Origin: an uncultured Paracoccaceae bacterium
GTDB taxonomy: Bacteria > Pseudomonadota > Alphaproteobacteria > Rhodobacterales > Rhodobacteraceae
DNA: 64,000 nucleotides
Assembly: GCA_947493745.1 (NCBI GenBank)
Contig: CANLSM010000008.1
Coordinates: forward strand, 62,001-126,000
Reading direction: 5' to 3'
Shown: positions 25,299 to 34,018 of the stretch, piece by piece
How the letters are laid out: the number at the start of each line of letters is the position of its first letter
Position numbering within the stretch: the first letter of the stretch is position 1
Program-made: the position numbers and the translations under genes
Notes under the pieces: generated by a model
Told to the model about the DNA's origin: nothing
The model's database searches: none
The model's input: the letters and a program-made list of their open reading frames with translations, nothing else

Positions 25299-25937
25299 AT
25301 GACCTTGGAACACCCCACAAGCCACTATCTCGTGGCATATGCAAATGGCTCGCTCTCGGACGGGATGAGTCTGCTGGTTGCATCTCACTTGACCTATTGC
25401 CCGCAATGCCGTCGCGACGTCGAGAAATACGAGGCGATTGTCGGCGGACTTTTCGAGGCCGAACCGGCCAATGGTCTGTCGGTGCCAGACCGCGACGCCG
25501 TCATGGCGAAATTGGATCTGGAAGATGAAGCGCCGGTGCGCGAGATTGCCCTTGATCAGAACTCTCCCCTGCCAGCGCCGATCCGGGCTGTCGCGAAGGG
25601 CGATGTGGACGCGCTCGGCTGGAAGTTCCGCATGCCGGGTCTGTCGGAATATGCACTCAACAGTTTCGAGGGCGAGACCGTCAGTCTGCTGCGCGTAAAG
25701 CCCGGCACAGCGATGCTTGCACACACCCATGATGCGGAAGAAGCGACGCTGATCCTGTCTGGGCAGATGCAGGATGGAGACAAGATATACCGCAAGGGGG
25801 ATGTTGCCCTTGCCGATCATCACGATGATCACCGCCCGAAAGTGATCGGGGATGAGGTCTGTTACTGCCTGATCGTTATGTCGGGTTCGGTGAAGTTTAC
25901 CGGCCGCGTGGGACGTGCCTTGAACCTGTTTACCTGA
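25299..25937 (+). CDS. chrR: ChrR-family zinc anti-sigma factor / cupin protein
   Basis: A 212-residue two-domain protein. The N-terminal anti-sigma domain has His5 and the zinc motif His30-x3-Cys34-x2-Cys37 (SHLTYCPQC), nearly the same positions as in R. sphaeroides ChrR. The C-terminal cupin domain has HTHDAEEATLILSG and DHHDDH as metal ligands. ChrR binds and inhibits RpoE until singlet oxygen releases it. Unusually no rpoE gene lies upstream: the gene has its own sigma-E-like promoter and faces cysK. It could be the main anti-sigma factor with rpoE elsewhere, or a paralogue. Confidence 0.83.
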   Translation: MTLEHPTSHYLVAYANGSLSDGMSLLVASHLTYCPQCRRDVEKYEAIVGGLFEAEPANGLSVPDRDAVMAKLDLEDEAPVREIALDQNSPLPAPIRAVAKGDVDALGWKFRMPGLSEYALNSFEGETVSLLRVKPGTAMLAHTHDAEEATLILSGQMQDGDKIYRKGDVALADHHDDHRPKVIGDEVCYCLIVMSGSVKFTGRVGRALNLFT

Positions 25938-25957
25938 CCGGAACCGGGAGAAGATCC

Positions 25958-26635
25958 ATGACCATGAACCGCAGAACCTTGCTGGCCGGCGCGACGGCTG
26001 CACTGATTACCCCCACAACGGTGCAGGCTGCCGCCGGTCAGCGAGTGTTTGATATCTATCGCGACGACAAGAAAATCGGCAGCCAGACGCTTGCCGTGTC
26101 CCGCAGCGGTCGCCAGGTTCGCGTCGATATCAACATTGACATAAATGTCCGCATCCTTGGCCTGTCGGCCTACAGCTATGCCCTGTCGAGCAGGGAACTG
26201 TGGGAAAACGGCATGTTACGCACCCTCAAGGCGACGACCAATGACAATGGTAATCGCGAATTCGCGAATGCCGAGCGGGTAAGTGGCGGTTTGCAGATCG
26301 TCGGCTCTGGCTTCAAGGGACTGGTGCCGGGCAATCCGGGGACGACGACCTATTGGGCGAAGGCGTTTTTGCAGCGCCCGGTCTGGATCAACACGCAGAA
26401 TGGTCAGCCGATGAACGTGCCTGTGCGCAAGGTCGGCACTGTTTCGCTGCCGGTTCCGGGTGGGTCCGTGCAGGCGCATAAATACGATTGTCTGGGCGAT
26501 CTCGACACGCTTGATCTGTATTATGACACGCAGCGGGAGTGGGTCGGCAACAGTTTCGAGGCACGTGGCGAACGCGCCCGCTTCGTTCTGGCCAGCAAAG
26601 GGCGGAGCCTTGACCCCTTGTGGGTCGATGCATGA
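25958..26635 (+). CDS. DUF6134-like exported protein
   Basis: A 225-residue protein with a twin-arginine-like signal peptide (MNRRTLLAGATAALITP, cut near VQAAAG). The mature part is predicted beta-rich, with repeated strands (VFDIYRDDKKIGSQTLAV, YSYALSSRELWENG) and no cysteines apart from one near the end. It resembles the DUF6134 family, of unknown function. It lies 20 bases after chrR and overlaps the SDR gene by four bases, so it is part of the sigma-E-like operon. A role in handling damaged lipids in the periplasm is only a guess. Confidence 0.65.
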   Translation: MTMNRRTLLAGATAALITPTTVQAAAGQRVFDIYRDDKKIGSQTLAVSRSGRQVRVDINIDINVRILGLSAYSYALSSRELWENGMLRTLKATTNDNGNREFANAERVSGGLQIVGSGFKGLVPGNPGTTTYWAKAFLQRPVWINTQNGQPMNVPVRKVGTVSLPVPGGSVQAHKYDCLGDLDTLDLYYDTQREWVGNSFEARGERARFVLASKGRSLDPLWVDA

Positions 26636-27420
26636 GCCCATTCTCCCGCGTAATGCGTCCCCGCGACGGGGCAGCCTGGGTCACAGGCGCGTCCGGCGGT
26701 ATCGGTCGTGCGCTGACATTGCGGCTCGCCAACAAGGGCTGGACAGTCTTTGCAACCGCGCGAAGTGCCGATGATCTGAAAGCCCTTGCCGGTGAAGTGA
26801 CGGGGTCGGGCAAGATCATCCCCCTGCCTGGTGACGTGACCGATGCCGAGACCATGGCCTCTCATGTCGCGACCATCACCAAGGAAGGCCCGCTTGCGCT
26901 CTCGGTCCTGAATGCCGGGATCTACACGCCCATGCGCGCGCAGAATTTCGAGAGCACAACCGCCTCCAAGATGCTGAACGTCAATCTGGGCGGGGTGACC
27001 AACTGCCTCGATCCAGTCCTTAAAACCATGATCGACCAGAAGACCGGTCATGTCGCGGTGACGGCGTCGGTGGCGGGATATCGCGGGTTGCCCGATGCGG
27101 CCGTGTATTCGGCAACCAAGGCAGGGCTGATCGCGATGTGCGAGGCGCTTGCGATGGATCTGGTCGATCTGGGCGTGCGTATCTCGGTGATCAACCCGGG
27201 CTTTGTCGAAACTGAGGCCACCTCGGTCAACAGCTTCAAGATGCCGTTTCTGATGTCTCCCGACGAGGCGGCAAGACGGATCGTCGAAGGGCTGGAACGC
27301 CCCGGTTTCGAGATCGTCTTCCCGCGCCGCTTTGCGCTGATCCTGCGCGCCATCGGCCTGCTGCCCAACCGCGCCTATATCTGGACGATACGCAAGATGC
27401 TGGGCTGGGGTCAGTCCTGA
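26632..27420 (+). CDS. Short-chain dehydrogenase in the chrR operon
   Basis: A 262-residue classical SDR: VTGASGGIGRAL near residue 18, LNAGIY, catalytic Ser in TASVAGYRG and YSATKAG. A C-terminal extension (FALILRAIGLLPNRAYIW) looks membrane-associated, as in SDRs acting on lipids. The ATG at 26632 overlaps the upstream stop. The published R. sphaeroides sigma-E regulon includes an SDR gene next to an MFS transporter, and the same pair is found here convergently, overlapping by 10 bases. The substrate is unknown. Confidence 0.82.
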   Translation: MSPFSRVMRPRDGAAWVTGASGGIGRALTLRLANKGWTVFATARSADDLKALAGEVTGSGKIIPLPGDVTDAETMASHVATITKEGPLALSVLNAGIYTPMRAQNFESTTASKMLNVNLGGVTNCLDPVLKTMIDQKTGHVAVTASVAGYRGLPDAAVYSATKAGLIAMCEALAMDLVDLGVRISVINPGFVETEATSVNSFKMPFLMSPDEAARRIVEGLERPGFEIVFPRRFALILRAIGLLPNRAYIWTIRKMLGWGQS

Positions 27421-28715
27421 GCCTCGATCCGGGCGCGGGTCGCCTCCTGCTCGGCCTTTGAGAGCGGAAAGGACCACATCAGCACCACCGCGATGAGTTT
27501 CAGGACAATCGGTGCCAGTGCGTAGAGCCCGGCCAGACCAGCCAATGCCAGCGCGGTGTTCTGCGCCCCGGCTTCGAACCCGAAAACGGCTTCCAGAACG
27601 ATGAAGGCGACGCCGCTGGCAACCGCCAGTGCAGCCTTGGTGGCGAGCGACCAGAGGGCGAAGAAAGCACCGGTCCGTTGCTGTCCAGAGCTTAGCGTGT
27701 CGATGTCCACGAGATCGGCCTGAATGGCTGCGGGCAGCGAGAGGTCGGCGCCCAGAGCCGCTCCGCTGGCAATGCAGACCGCCGCGAAGATCGCCACATC
27801 CCCCGGCCCCAGCGTAAGCGCAACCGAGAAGACGGCTGCCGCGTAGATCATCGCACAGCACCAGACCCGGTTCTTGGAATACCGCCCGATGAGCCACGGC
27901 CAGAGCGGTGCCGCCAGAACGGCTGCGCCGAAATAGAGGATCAGAAGGGCCGGCCCCCAATCGGGTGCCTCCAGCCTTGCACCGACGAAGAACAGGAAAA
28001 GCGAGGCCGGCAGGGCATTCGCCGCCCCGTTGATGAAATAGGCGATGAGAAGCCGCAGGAACCGCCTCTCGCTCACCAACACGGAGAGAAGTGAGCTGGC
28101 GCTGCCGGACGTCTTCGAGAAATCAGTCGGTTCCGGCACTTGCCAGAGACAGAAGGCGACCGTCAGGGGCAGTGCCGTGACGATGAGAAGAGCGACGACA
28201 TGAAGACCGTCGGTGGCATTGGCTGCCGTCCCGTAGAGAACTGCGGCGAGGATGGTGCCAATGAGACCGGCTGCCTCGCGCCAGACCGCGACGCGTCCCC
28301 GCTCCGCGTAATCGCCCGAGACCTCCGCCCCCCAGGCAAAATACGGCGTCAGCATGATCGTCCAGCCAAGCGTCAGCAGGAAAAGCCAGAGACCGAAACC
28401 CCATGCGCTCGCATCCGCGCCGGGGACGAAAAGCTGCCAGGCCGACAGCATCACCAGCGGACAGCCTATCACCAGCCATGGTCTGCGCCGCCCGACCGGC
28501 AACCGCACCCGGTCGCTGACCAGCCCCATGACAGGATCCGAGACCGCATCGAAGAGCCGCACGGCGATGAATGCCGAACCAATGAAGGCGAGCGACAGCC
28601 CATGCGTTGTCGAGTAGAACTCTGCCAGAAAGACATAGACCGGGAAGTACATCGCCGCCAGAGGCAGCGCAGGTCCGGCAAACGCGATCAGCGTGAGACG
28701 CGGCAGTCGTCTCAC
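27411..28715 (-). CDS. MFS transporter of the GPH (sodium/melibiose symporter) family
   Basis: A 434-residue polytopic protein with about 12 membrane segments. It has the GPH-family segments DAVSDPVMGLVSDRVRL near residue 55 and GRRRPWLVIGCPL near 75, which form the conserved loop after helix 2. Family members carry sugars or related solutes, but several have other roles. It is the last gene of the photolyase operon and starts 16 bases after the TrgA gene. Its substrate cannot be inferred from the sequence. Confidence 0.82.
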   Translation of the reverse strand: MRRLPRLTLIAFAGPALPLAAMYFPVYVFLAEFYSTTHGLSLAFIGSAFIAVRLFDAVSDPVMGLVSDRVRLPVGRRRPWLVIGCPLVMLSAWQLFVPGADASAWGFGLWLFLLTLGWTIMLTPYFAWGAEVSGDYAERGRVAVWREAAGLIGTILAAVLYGTAANATDGLHVVALLIVTALPLTVAFCLWQVPEPTDFSKTSGSASSLLSVLVSERRFLRLLIAYFINGAANALPASLFLFFVGARLEAPDWGPALLILYFGAAVLAAPLWPWLIGRYSKNRVWCCAMIYAAAVFSVALTLGPGDVAIFAAVCIASGAALGADLSLPAAIQADLVDIDTLSSGQQRTGAFFALWSLATKAALAVASGVAFIVLEAVFGFEAGAQNTALALAGLAGLYALAPIVLKLIAVVLMWSFPLSKAEQEATRARIEAQD

Positions 28716-28731
28716 GATTTGACCCCTTGGC

Positions 28732-29181
28732 CTATCTCCAGCGGCGGTTGGCGTTTTCGGTCAGCATGCCCGCCGTGATGCCCAGAAAGAGCGCGGCCCC
28801 GGCGACCTTCCAGTCGAGCAGGAAGCCGAAATAGCTCCACGCCGTCCCGACCAGATCGAGCACTGCCTGCATCGGCTCCTGATAGGAGTGCCGACCCATC
28901 CGGTCGAGCACCTGCAGAAGACCGACAAGACCCGCGATCCAGACAGCACAGGTAACAGCCGCGCGCATCCCCAGCGGAATGCCGGAGCCCAGCTTGTAGC
29001 TGATCCGCTTGCCCAGTGAAAACCATCCGACCATCAGGCCGACGCCGGCGAAAAGACCCAGCAGGATCTCCTGATTGAGATCGAAGCGTTCCTCGGGATA
29101 CTGGATCAGAAGGATCGGATACATTGCTACGCAAGCAGCAGCCAGAGCGAACGCAGCAATCAATCGCGCAGCAGTGGGCAT
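28732..29181 (-). CDS. trgA: TrgA family membrane protein
   Basis: This 149-residue protein opens with MPTAARLIAA, has GWFSLGKR near residue 52 and ends with GMLTENANRRWR. It has about four membrane segments. These features match the TrgA family of Rhodobacterales, first linked to tellurite resistance in R. sphaeroides together with trgB and cysK. Here trgA lies in the photolyase operon, with cysK about 4 kb away. Its biochemical role is unknown. Confidence 0.7.
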   Translation of the reverse strand: MPTAARLIAAFALAAACVAMYPILLIQYPEERFDLNQEILLGLFAGVGLMVGWFSLGKRISYKLGSGIPLGMRAAVTCAVWIAGLVGLLQVLDRMGRHSYQEPMQAVLDLVGTAWSYFGFLLDWKVAGAALFLGITAGMLTENANRRWR

Positions 29182-29214
29182 CAGCCTTTCTCCTCGTCAG
29201 CGGCACGTGCCCCG

Positions 29215-30462
29215 TCACGCCGGTCGCGTCATGGACACCTGAGTGACGTCAGTTGTGCCTGATTTGAAGCAGGCTGCACAAGAGGTAAGGTAGTAATTCC
29301 ACATCCGTTGAAAGCGCTGATCAAAGCCCATGCGGGCGATATCATCCCAGGCCGTGTTGAAGCTGTCATACCAGCGACGCAGCGTGTCGGAGTAACTCTG
29401 CCCGAATTCCACCGATCCGGCAAAGTTCAGACCCGCACTTTCGATCTCGCGGCGCAGGACCTCGGGTCCCGGCAGCATCCCACCCGGGAAGATATATTTC
29501 TGAATGAAATCAACGCCTTTTCGATAGGTGTCGAACAACTGGTCTTCGATGGTGATTATCTGCAAGGTCGCGGTTGCCTGCGGGTTCAGGCAGCGTTTCA
29601 CGGTCGAGAAATAGGTCGGCCAGTACCTTTCGCCGACGGCCTCGAACATCTCGATAGAGGCGATGCCGTCATATGTGCCCTTTTCGTCACGGTAGTCGCG
29701 CAACACGATCTCGACCCGCTCGTTCAGCCCCTCGCGGAACATGCGTTTCTTCGCGAAATCATGTTGTTCCCGGCTGATCGTGAGGCCCGTAACCCTGACA
29801 CCCCGCGTCTTGGCGGCGTGTTCGGCAAACCCGCCCCAGCCGCACCCGATCTCCAGAAGATGATCGCCCTGCTTGACCCCGATCAGGTCGCACATGGAGG
29901 CGTATTTGCGCGCCTGCGCGTCCTCCAGCGGCTCCGAGGGATTTGACAGGATGGCGGATGAATAGGTCATGCTCTCGTCAAGCCATTTGCCGTAGAAATC
30001 ATTGCCCAGATCGTAGTGATGCGAGATGTTTTTCTTCGCCTGCCGCTGCGAGTTGGAGCGCAGCCAATGGCGCAACCGCTCGTAGGAGCGGACCAGCCCC
30101 ATTCCGGGCAACTGATGGGTCACTTCCTTGTTGTTGAGCATCAGGAGATCCATCAGTTCCATCAGGTCAGGCGTGTCCCACCACTGATCCATATAGGCTT
30201 CGGCAAACCCGATATCCCCGTCGCGCAGGAGGCGCCCGAACAACTGCGGGTTCCGCACGATCAGACGTCCATGGGGACCGATCTCGGGGCCAAACGCGCG
30301 AAACACGCGGCCATCGGGCAATTCGACATCAAGCGTTCCGGCACGCATGCTGCGAAGGGTATGAAAACAGGCGGCAAACCAGCGCGGCAGATTCGTCTGC
30401 CCACGCGTGGTGGTCAAAAGTCTATCGTCCGTCACGTTCGTCCCACTCATCAAGTCAAGCAT
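29215..30462 (-). CDS. cfaA: Cyclopropane-fatty-acid-synthase-type SAM methyltransferase (CfaA/UfaM class)
   Basis: The 415-residue enzyme has the CFA synthase layout: an N-terminal lipid-binding domain (about 1-115), NISHHYDLGNDFYGKWLD (about 145), the SAM-binding loop LEIGCGWGGFAEHAA (about 205) and the C-terminal FIQKYIFPGGMLP. It transfers a methyl group to an unsaturated acyl chain in phospholipid. In R. sphaeroides a member of this class, induced by sigma-E, makes a methylated trans-unsaturated chain that is the precursor of furan fatty acids. I start at the ATG at 30462, after GGGAG and just past the upstream stop; an ATG at 30522 would overlap by 38 bases. Confidence 0.85.
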   Translation of the reverse strand: MLDLMSGTNVTDDRLLTTTRGQTNLPRWFAACFHTLRSMRAGTLDVELPDGRVFRAFGPEIGPHGRLIVRNPQLFGRLLRDGDIGFAEAYMDQWWDTPDLMELMDLLMLNNKEVTHQLPGMGLVRSYERLRHWLRSNSQRQAKKNISHHYDLGNDFYGKWLDESMTYSSAILSNPSEPLEDAQARKYASMCDLIGVKQGDHLLEIGCGWGGFAEHAAKTRGVRVTGLTISREQHDFAKKRMFREGLNERVEIVLRDYRDEKGTYDGIASIEMFEAVGERYWPTYFSTVKRCLNPQATATLQIITIEDQLFDTYRKGVDFIQKYIFPGGMLPGPEVLRREIESAGLNFAGSVEFGQSYSDTLRRWYDSFNTAWDDIARMGFDQRFQRMWNYYLTSCAACFKSGTTDVTQVSMTRPA

Positions 30463-30484
30463 TTCTGCCACTCCCGGTCTCAAG

Positions 30485-31234
30485 TTATGCAGTCTTTTGG
30501 GTTTCGTCCACCGAGCGGCCATCGGGGTCGAAAGGCACCCCTTTGAGGAAAAGCCGCAGCGCCTGCCAATGGATCAGTGCAATCACGCGGAAGCTCATCA
30601 ACGGGTGCCGCAGAAAAGCGCGGCGCAAGGCGCTGCGCGTCAGGGGCTCGCCCTTCGCGGTGTGGGTCGCGATCAGTGTCTCGCCCGCCTTGCCGCTTTG
30701 GCGGATGCGTAGGGCGAACCGGTCGGAGGGCGGCTGGATCGTGAATTGGTAGGTCTGGTCCATCTCCACGAAGGGCGAGACGTACATTTCCTTGTGCTGC
30801 GTCTGGCGGATCGCGCCGCCTCGCTGGGTCGTTGCATGGGTGTAGACCGTCTGTCCGCCGAAGGTGTTCTTCACCTCGTAAAGCGTTGCGAACAGACGAT
30901 TTTCATTATCATAGCAGAAATAGACCGAGAGCGGATTGAACACATAGCCCAGGATCCGCGGAAAGGCGAGCAGCATGACCGATGCGGCCCCGGGCAGCCC
31001 TGCTTCCGACAACTCCCGGTCCACCCAGGGACGCAACGGACTGCCGTCGCGCGCGCCATGATCGCGGTCGTGAAAGGACATCAGCCCGAAACGGTTGCGC
31101 ACTAGGGGCATCTCGTCGAGCCGGTCAATATCGACCAGCAAGCTGAAGACACCGTAGCGGAACCGATGCGCCCTGGGGATCAGGCGCATATGCATGACAT
31201 GCCCCTGATAGAGGGTTGGTTGCGGCACGCTCAC
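30485..31234 (-). CDS. DUF1365 family protein
   Basis: A 249-residue DUF1365 protein with the family blocks HRFRYGVFSLLVDID, FPRILGYVFNPLSVYFCYD and HKEMYVSPFVEMDQTY. No signal peptide or obvious membrane helix apart from a hydrophobic patch near residue 215. DUF1365, an FAD amine-oxidase-like protein and a CFA-type methyltransferase occur together in many bacteria, often with a photolyase. In the furan fatty acid pathway two further enzymes are needed after methylation, a desaturase (UfaD) and an oxygen-inserting protein (UfaO). This protein and its neighbour are the natural candidates. It overlaps the FAD gene by four bases. Confidence 0.85.
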   Translation of the reverse strand: MSVPQPTLYQGHVMHMRLIPRAHRFRYGVFSLLVDIDRLDEMPLVRNRFGLMSFHDRDHGARDGSPLRPWVDRELSEAGLPGAASVMLLAFPRILGYVFNPLSVYFCYDNENRLFATLYEVKNTFGGQTVYTHATTQRGGAIRQTQHKEMYVSPFVEMDQTYQFTIQPPSDRFALRIRQSGKAGETLIATHTAKGEPLTRSALRRAFLRHPLMSFRVIALIHWQALRLFLKGVPFDPDGRSVDETQKTA

Positions 31235-32544
31235 TCGGCGGCCTCCGCAAAGCGGTTCGGTGCGGGCCGTGGCATGTCACGTGCCCAGTCCGGCGCGGCG
31301 CCAAGCGCACCTGCAACCCTGAGCCCGGAGCGCAACCCGTCTTCGTGAAAGCCATATCCGAGCCAGGCACCAGCATACCAGACGCCCCCGCGCCTCTGTA
31401 TCGCCTCGATATCCTCCTGCGCCTGAAAGGTTGCCGCGTCATAGAGCGGATGGGCGTAGTTGTGCACTGCATATGTCCGCTCTTCTGCCGGTGCAGTACC
31501 GGGATTGAGGCTGACGAAGAGATCATGCGCCGGGTCGAGCCCTTGCAGGCGCTGCATCCAGTATGTCACCGGTGCGGGCCGGTCATGATCGGCGTCAAAC
31601 CCGCTTGACAGGAAATTCCAGCTGGACCACACTCTGCGCCGCTTGGGCATGAGGCCGGGATCGGAATGCAGATAGGCCGTGTTCGCGGTGGTGCGGAATG
31701 TCGAGAGGATCGCCCGCTCCTGCGCGTCCTGCCCGTCAAGCAGCGAGGCTGCCTGCGGTCCGTGACACGCAAAGACGACCTGATCGAAGACCGCCTCGGT
31801 CCCGTCCTCAAGCGTCACCTTCGGCAGACCACCCGAACGGGTAACGGAGCGCACGGTCTGGCCACTATGCGCCGCGGTCAGGGATTGCACGATGCGGTTG
31901 ACATACTGCTCCGATCCGCCATCGACCGTGCGCCAGCGCTGCATAGGGTTCATGCCCTGCATCAGATCGTGGTTGCGGAAGAAACTGACGAAGTTCGCCG
32001 CCGGGAAGTCGAGCACCTTGCCGACCGGTGTCGACCAGATCGCCCCGCCAAAGGGCGTCACGAAACAGTCGCGAAACCATTTGGAGAACCGGTATTTCTC
32101 CAGAAATGCGCCAAGCGACAGGCCTTCCAGCTCGCCCCGATCCAGCAGGTCACCAGCTATTCTGTTGAATTTAAGTATTTCCCTCAAGCCATTGATAAAG
32201 AATGGATTAAACGCATTCAGGCGCTGCGCGAAAATCTGATTGAGACTATCACAGGCGTATTCCATCCGACCGCCCTTGACCGAAAGGCCAAAGGACATGT
32301 CGGACCATTTTGTCGGTACATCCAGATGTTCGAACAACCCTGTCAGATTGGGGTAGTTCCGGTAATTGTAGACGATGAAACCGGTATCGACCGCGATCCG
32401 CGTGCCGTCGATCTCGACATGGTTGGTGTGGGCATGGCCGCCAAAGCGGTTTTCCTTCTCAAAAACGGTGACATCCGCGATGTCTTTCAGGGCATAGGCA
32501 GCCCCGAGCCCGGCAATGCCCGAGCCAATGATCGCCACTCTCAT
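31231..32544 (-). CDS. FAD-dependent amine-oxidase-like protein (possible fatty acid desaturase, UfaD-like)
   Basis: A 437-residue flavoprotein with the dinucleotide-binding start VAIIGSGIAGLGAAYAL and the FAD ribose acid in FEKENRFGGHAHTN. The C-terminal FAD segment is WYAGAWLGYGFHEDGL. It belongs to the amine-oxidase/protoporphyrinogen-oxidase superfamily variant found beside CFA synthases. The first codon overlaps the photolyase stop by four bases, and its end overlaps DUF1365. Oxidation or desaturation of acyl chains is likely from context; amine oxidation is unlikely. Confidence 0.82.
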   Translation of the reverse strand: MRVAIIGSGIAGLGAAYALKDIADVTVFEKENRFGGHAHTNHVEIDGTRIAVDTGFIVYNYRNYPNLTGLFEHLDVPTKWSDMSFGLSVKGGRMEYACDSLNQIFAQRLNAFNPFFINGLREILKFNRIAGDLLDRGELEGLSLGAFLEKYRFSKWFRDCFVTPFGGAIWSTPVGKVLDFPAANFVSFFRNHDLMQGMNPMQRWRTVDGGSEQYVNRIVQSLTAAHSGQTVRSVTRSGGLPKVTLEDGTEAVFDQVVFACHGPQAASLLDGQDAQERAILSTFRTTANTAYLHSDPGLMPKRRRVWSSWNFLSSGFDADHDRPAPVTYWMQRLQGLDPAHDLFVSLNPGTAPAEERTYAVHNYAHPLYDAATFQAQEDIEAIQRRGGVWYAGAWLGYGFHEDGLRSGLRVAGALGAAPDWARDMPRPAPNRFAEAAE

Positions 32545-33971
32545 GCCACAACTTCCTTTTTGAGCGCACTATGGGCCGAATAGGCCTCAAGCGCTTTGTT
32601 GCGCCCCTCCATGAGATCGACCATGGGGGCGGGATAGGTGTCTTTCCGGTCGAGCTTCCAACTGCGCGGTACGGCGTCGAAATAGGACAGCGCCTCTTCG
32701 CCCGGATCCTCACTGAGTTCTGCCACGAAGCGGGACCTGTAGGTGGCGTTCGGGTCGAACTTCTCGGCCTGCGTTGCCGGATTGAAGATGCGGAAATAGG
32801 GTGCGGCGTCGGGGCCCGAACCCGCCGCCCATTGCCATCCCATCGCGTTGGAGGCCGGGTCCCAGTCGATCAGGCACTCCTCGAACCATTTGAGCCCCAC
32901 CTTCCAGTGGGTCATCAGATGTTTGGTGAGATACGAGGCCACCAGCATCCGCGCCCGATTGTGCATGGTACCGGTGACGTACATCTCGCGCATCGCGGCA
33001 TCAATCACCGGCTCGCCGGTGCGTCCCTGCCGCCAGCGCTCGGCTGCGTCATTGTCGTCCTGCCAGGGGAAGGCATCCCATTCCTCGCGCCAGTTGTCCG
33101 TCGTGATATGCGGCGTATGATAGATCAGGTGATAGGCAAAGTCGCGCCAGACGACCTCCTTGACAAAATGCTCGGCCCCTTGTGCTCCGGCCTGGACCGC
33201 ACGAAAGCCCGCGTGCCAGCAGGTGCGCGCCGAAATCTCACCATAGGTGAGGTTTTCCGAAAGTTTCGACGTAGCGTCCCGGTCGAGACGATCGCGCTTG
33301 GCCTTGTAGGCGTCAATCGAGGTCTCAAGGAAATCCTGCAGGCGGTCCTGAGCCGCCGCCTCGCCAACCTTCGCGTGGCGTTTGACGATGTCCGCCCCCC
33401 TGCGCATGGCCGCGCCAAGCTGCCAGTCATCCAGATCATCGCTTGAGGGCCATGTCTCGGGTGCGGGAATTTCGCGGACTGGGTCGAGCGGCGCACCGGG
33501 ATCCCTGTCGCGCACCGCCTTCCAGAAGGGCGTATAGACCCGGTAGAATGACCCCTGCCCGGTTTTGACGGACCACGGCTCGAAGAGAATGTGACCCGCG
33601 TGGCTTTCCGCGTGAACCCCGTCCTCGGAGAGCGTTTTCTTGACCTCGGTGTCACGCGCGATGGCGTCGGGGTCGTAGAGCCTGCTCCAATGCACGGCAT
33701 CAGCGCCGGTCTCATCGACCAGGGCCTTGAGTGTCTCGACCGCCGGCCCGCGCCGCAGGATCAGCTTTGAGCCGATGGCGTCCAGACTTTGACCGAAGAC
33801 CCGCAACGCCTCCTGCAGCCGCCATTTCGGAGCGGCCCCCATGCTTTCGGTCTCGGGGTCAAGGATGAATACCGGAATGACCGGGCCACCCTTGGCGAGC
33901 GCAGAGGCAAGGCCGGGGTGGTCAGCAAGCCGGAGATCGCGGCGAAACCAGAAGATAATGGGGGAGGTCAT
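32541..33971 (-). CDS. phrA: Deoxyribodipyrimidine photolyase
   Basis: A 476-residue class I cryptochrome/photolyase. The N-terminal antenna domain starts WFRRDLRLADHPGL. The FAD-binding part has LTYGEISARTCW (about 265), VWRDFAYHLIYH, MHNRARMLVASYLTKHL (about 365) and DPASNAMGWQWAAGSGPDA, which carries the tryptophans used for electron transfer. It repairs cyclobutane pyrimidine dimers with blue light. I start at the ATG at 33971; an in-frame GTG/ATG-type extension to 34049 would run through the promoter. It is the first gene of the sigma-E-like operon. Confidence 0.93.
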   Translation of the reverse strand: MTSPIIFWFRRDLRLADHPGLASALAKGGPVIPVFILDPETESMGAAPKWRLQEALRVFGQSLDAIGSKLILRRGPAVETLKALVDETGADAVHWSRLYDPDAIARDTEVKKTLSEDGVHAESHAGHILFEPWSVKTGQGSFYRVYTPFWKAVRDRDPGAPLDPVREIPAPETWPSSDDLDDWQLGAAMRRGADIVKRHAKVGEAAAQDRLQDFLETSIDAYKAKRDRLDRDATSKLSENLTYGEISARTCWHAGFRAVQAGAQGAEHFVKEVVWRDFAYHLIYHTPHITTDNWREEWDAFPWQDDNDAAERWRQGRTGEPVIDAAMREMYVTGTMHNRARMLVASYLTKHLMTHWKVGLKWFEECLIDWDPASNAMGWQWAAGSGPDAAPYFRIFNPATQAEKFDPNATYRSRFVAELSEDPGEEALSYFDAVPRSWKLDRKDTYPAPMVDLMEGRNKALEAYSAHSALKKEVVA

Positions 33972-34018
33972 GACGGGCGGCGTATTCAATCCCAGCTTGG
34001 ATTTGGTGTGTTTGTATG

